Part shown: positions 63,001-64,000 of the stretch, in pieces
Layout: each line of letters opens with the position of its first letter
How positions within the stretch are numbered: the first letter of the stretch is position 1
NCBI RefSeq assembly: GCF_020360975.1
Contig: NW_025408686.1
Span: 806,001-870,000 of the forward strand
Direction: 5' to 3'
DNA length: 64,000 nt
Source of the DNA: Hirsutella rhossiliensis
Lineage: Eukaryota > Ascomycota > Sordariomycetes > Hypocreales > Ophiocordycipitaceae
Position numbers and translations under genes: made by a program
Notes under the pieces: generated by a model
Database searches by the model: none
The model's input: the letters and a program-made list of their open reading frames with translations, nothing else
What the model was told of the DNA's origin: nothing

Positions 63001-64000
63001 CAGTCGCTCATCGTTGGCTACGGCGTTCCGGCCATCTGGTTCACCATCAACCCAAACGACATTACGAACCCGGTGAAGCTGCGACTGGCGGCATATCGGA
63101 CACGCGATCCCGGCGCGGCCGAGGAGTTCCTAGAAGGCCTTGGGAGTGCGTACAAGCGGACAAGGCTGGCCATGTCCGATCCGATGAGCGCCGCCGTATT
63201 CTTCCACCGGGAGATGAAGCTGTTCTTCGATCATTACGTGAAGGTCGGAGAAGAGTCGGTATTCGGGCGCATCGGCAAGTACTATGGCGCTGTGGAGACC
63301 AACGAACGAGGGCGCTTCATGTTCACGGCTTGCTCTGGTTGCACGGAAACGCGCATCTCAGCTCGATGCTTGCCGACATCCACGGGAGGATCAGGCGGCG
63401 TATCGCGAGCGAATCATACGATACGTCGATAGTGTCTTCTCCGAGGTAAGAATAGCTAAGACGTGTCACTGAGAACCTGAATTGCTCGTCCGATGGACAA
63501 ACGGGGCCAGGCTGACGTGCAAGATAGGATCTGGATCAGGAAGGGTTCTGCGCCGTGCAAGCGGAGCGATCTGTGACGTCCGATATTTCCTCCCTGCTGG
63601 ACAACACCGAGCAGTTTTCGGCCGCATTTGACGAGGAGGCCAACTTCTGTGCCGGCGCTACACAGGTTCAAGGCTTAGCCCGCCCTGTGTCAAGAATTCC
63701 TTGGGCAAAGGAGCGCGGAAGGAATCCATGCCGGTTTAAGTCTCCATGGAGGTTGGTCGACAAGACCGCCATCACGGCAGACGGGGTGTTGCAGATCCGG
63801 AGGACTCACAGCATGGTCAATCGATGGAACAAGGCTATCGCTGTTGGGCTCCGGCACAACCACGACATTTCCTTCATTGCGACGCAGCGCAAGACCATGG
63901 CCCTTATGTATTATGTCACGAACTACGCGACGAAGGTGGAGGACCCGGTGTGGAAGCGTGTGGCGGCCGCGGCCGATCTCCTGGCCGCCTCAACGGGTGA
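60024..64000 (+). pseudogene. Helitron Rep-helicase, copy 2 (3' part outside window)
   Basis: ATG 60024 (MADSPAVKLSEAVAHPEACS). The same domain order as copy 1: basic disordered N-terminus, zinc block, DUF6570-like region (LVEEKLVSLNSCYGFVTRYS), Helitron_like_N (62986-63430, open over 148 codons and containing WFTINPNDITNPVKLRLAAY), HUH motif LHVHGLLWLHGN at 63315-63350, and MYYVTNYATK at about 63906-63935. The single-base break just before the HUH motif (near 63308-63313) is at the same place as in copy 1. The window ends within the Rep domain. Confidence 0.88.

Larger units (their letters stand above)
56777..64000 (+). mobile_element. Helitron family 2, copy 2 (continues beyond window)
   Basis: A direct repeat of copy 1 with the same gene layout and generally high identity. 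It contains about 300 extra bases in the N-terminal coding region (roughly 60870-61170) that copy 1 lacks. The window ends just after the paired-tyrosine motif; the helicase part lies outside. Confidence 0.9.

Noticed and set aside
1..64000. A Starship-type giant element (tyrosine-recombinase captain gene)
   Set aside because: No DUF3435/YR-type recombinase motif was seen on either strand; all cargo-like genes can be assigned to smaller elements or to host DNA.
1..64000. tRNA or rRNA genes
   Set aside because: No cloverleaf with conserved GGTTCRANYCC box or rRNA-like block was found by eye; the tRNA-like match at 31722 is only a primer-site complement.

Overview
This is a repeat-dense window from a filamentous ascomycete. 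Host-type genes have short introns (about 47-93 nt) with GT...AG borders and often CTAAC/CTGAC-like branch sites. The mobile elements are typical of Pezizomycotina: a chromodomain Ty3/Gypsy element, Copia, a Tad-like LINE, Fot1/Pogo, hAT, Tc1/mariner and Helitrons. A secreted ADP-ribosyltransferase-like gene would suit an insect-associated Hypocrealean fungus, but that placement is inference.

Layout. 1-3023 is the 3' part of Gypsy copy A (+). 3024-16480 is the most gene-like stretch: the body of the secreted ART-like gene (broken at its 5' end), LINE debris, two members of one unknown family (8085-8888 and 12694-13397), two unknown minus-strand genes, a GNAT acetyltransferase, two MITE types, and a multi-span membrane protein cut off at 16480. 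16481-21829 is Gypsy copy B (-), complete with both LTRs. 21830-21876 (-) holds a start codon and signal peptide that fit the broken ART-like gene. 22018-24138 is a decayed Fot1/Pogo element. 24139-31561 holds retroposon tails, a Copia solo LTR, a Mutator-like fragment, and a LINE split by hAT-1 (27883-30656) beside a Tc1/mariner remnant. 31562-41005 is a full Copia element (-) with matching 5-bp target duplications; a 383-bp TRIM sits in its 3' LTR and hAT-2 (33053-36193) in its pol gene. 41506-43445 is a signal-peptide amidase. 43593-46402 is a truncated Helitron (-). From about 46622 to the window end there are two head-to-tail copies of a second Helitron family, each with a Rep-helicase gene (+) and a conserved divergent cargo gene (-).

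Main result. The two Gypsy copies are inverted relative to each other. Neither end of S (3024-16480) matches its neighbour as a single insertion would, but the outer flank of copy B (21830-21834) is the exact reverse complement of the 5 bases after copy A (3024-3028). Joining those flanks keeps one open reading frame from the signal peptide into the ART-like gene. The simplest history is: a Gypsy inserted into this gene, a second Gypsy inserted into the membrane-protein gene, and recombination between the two inverted copies flipped the 13.5 kb between them.

Other points. The Gypsy element has an 11-nt self-priming arrangement. The Gypsy copies show no obvious RIP-type C-to-T decay. Very many reading frames break at short homopolymers, often at the same place in both copies of an element, which points at least partly to base-calling error rather than decay.
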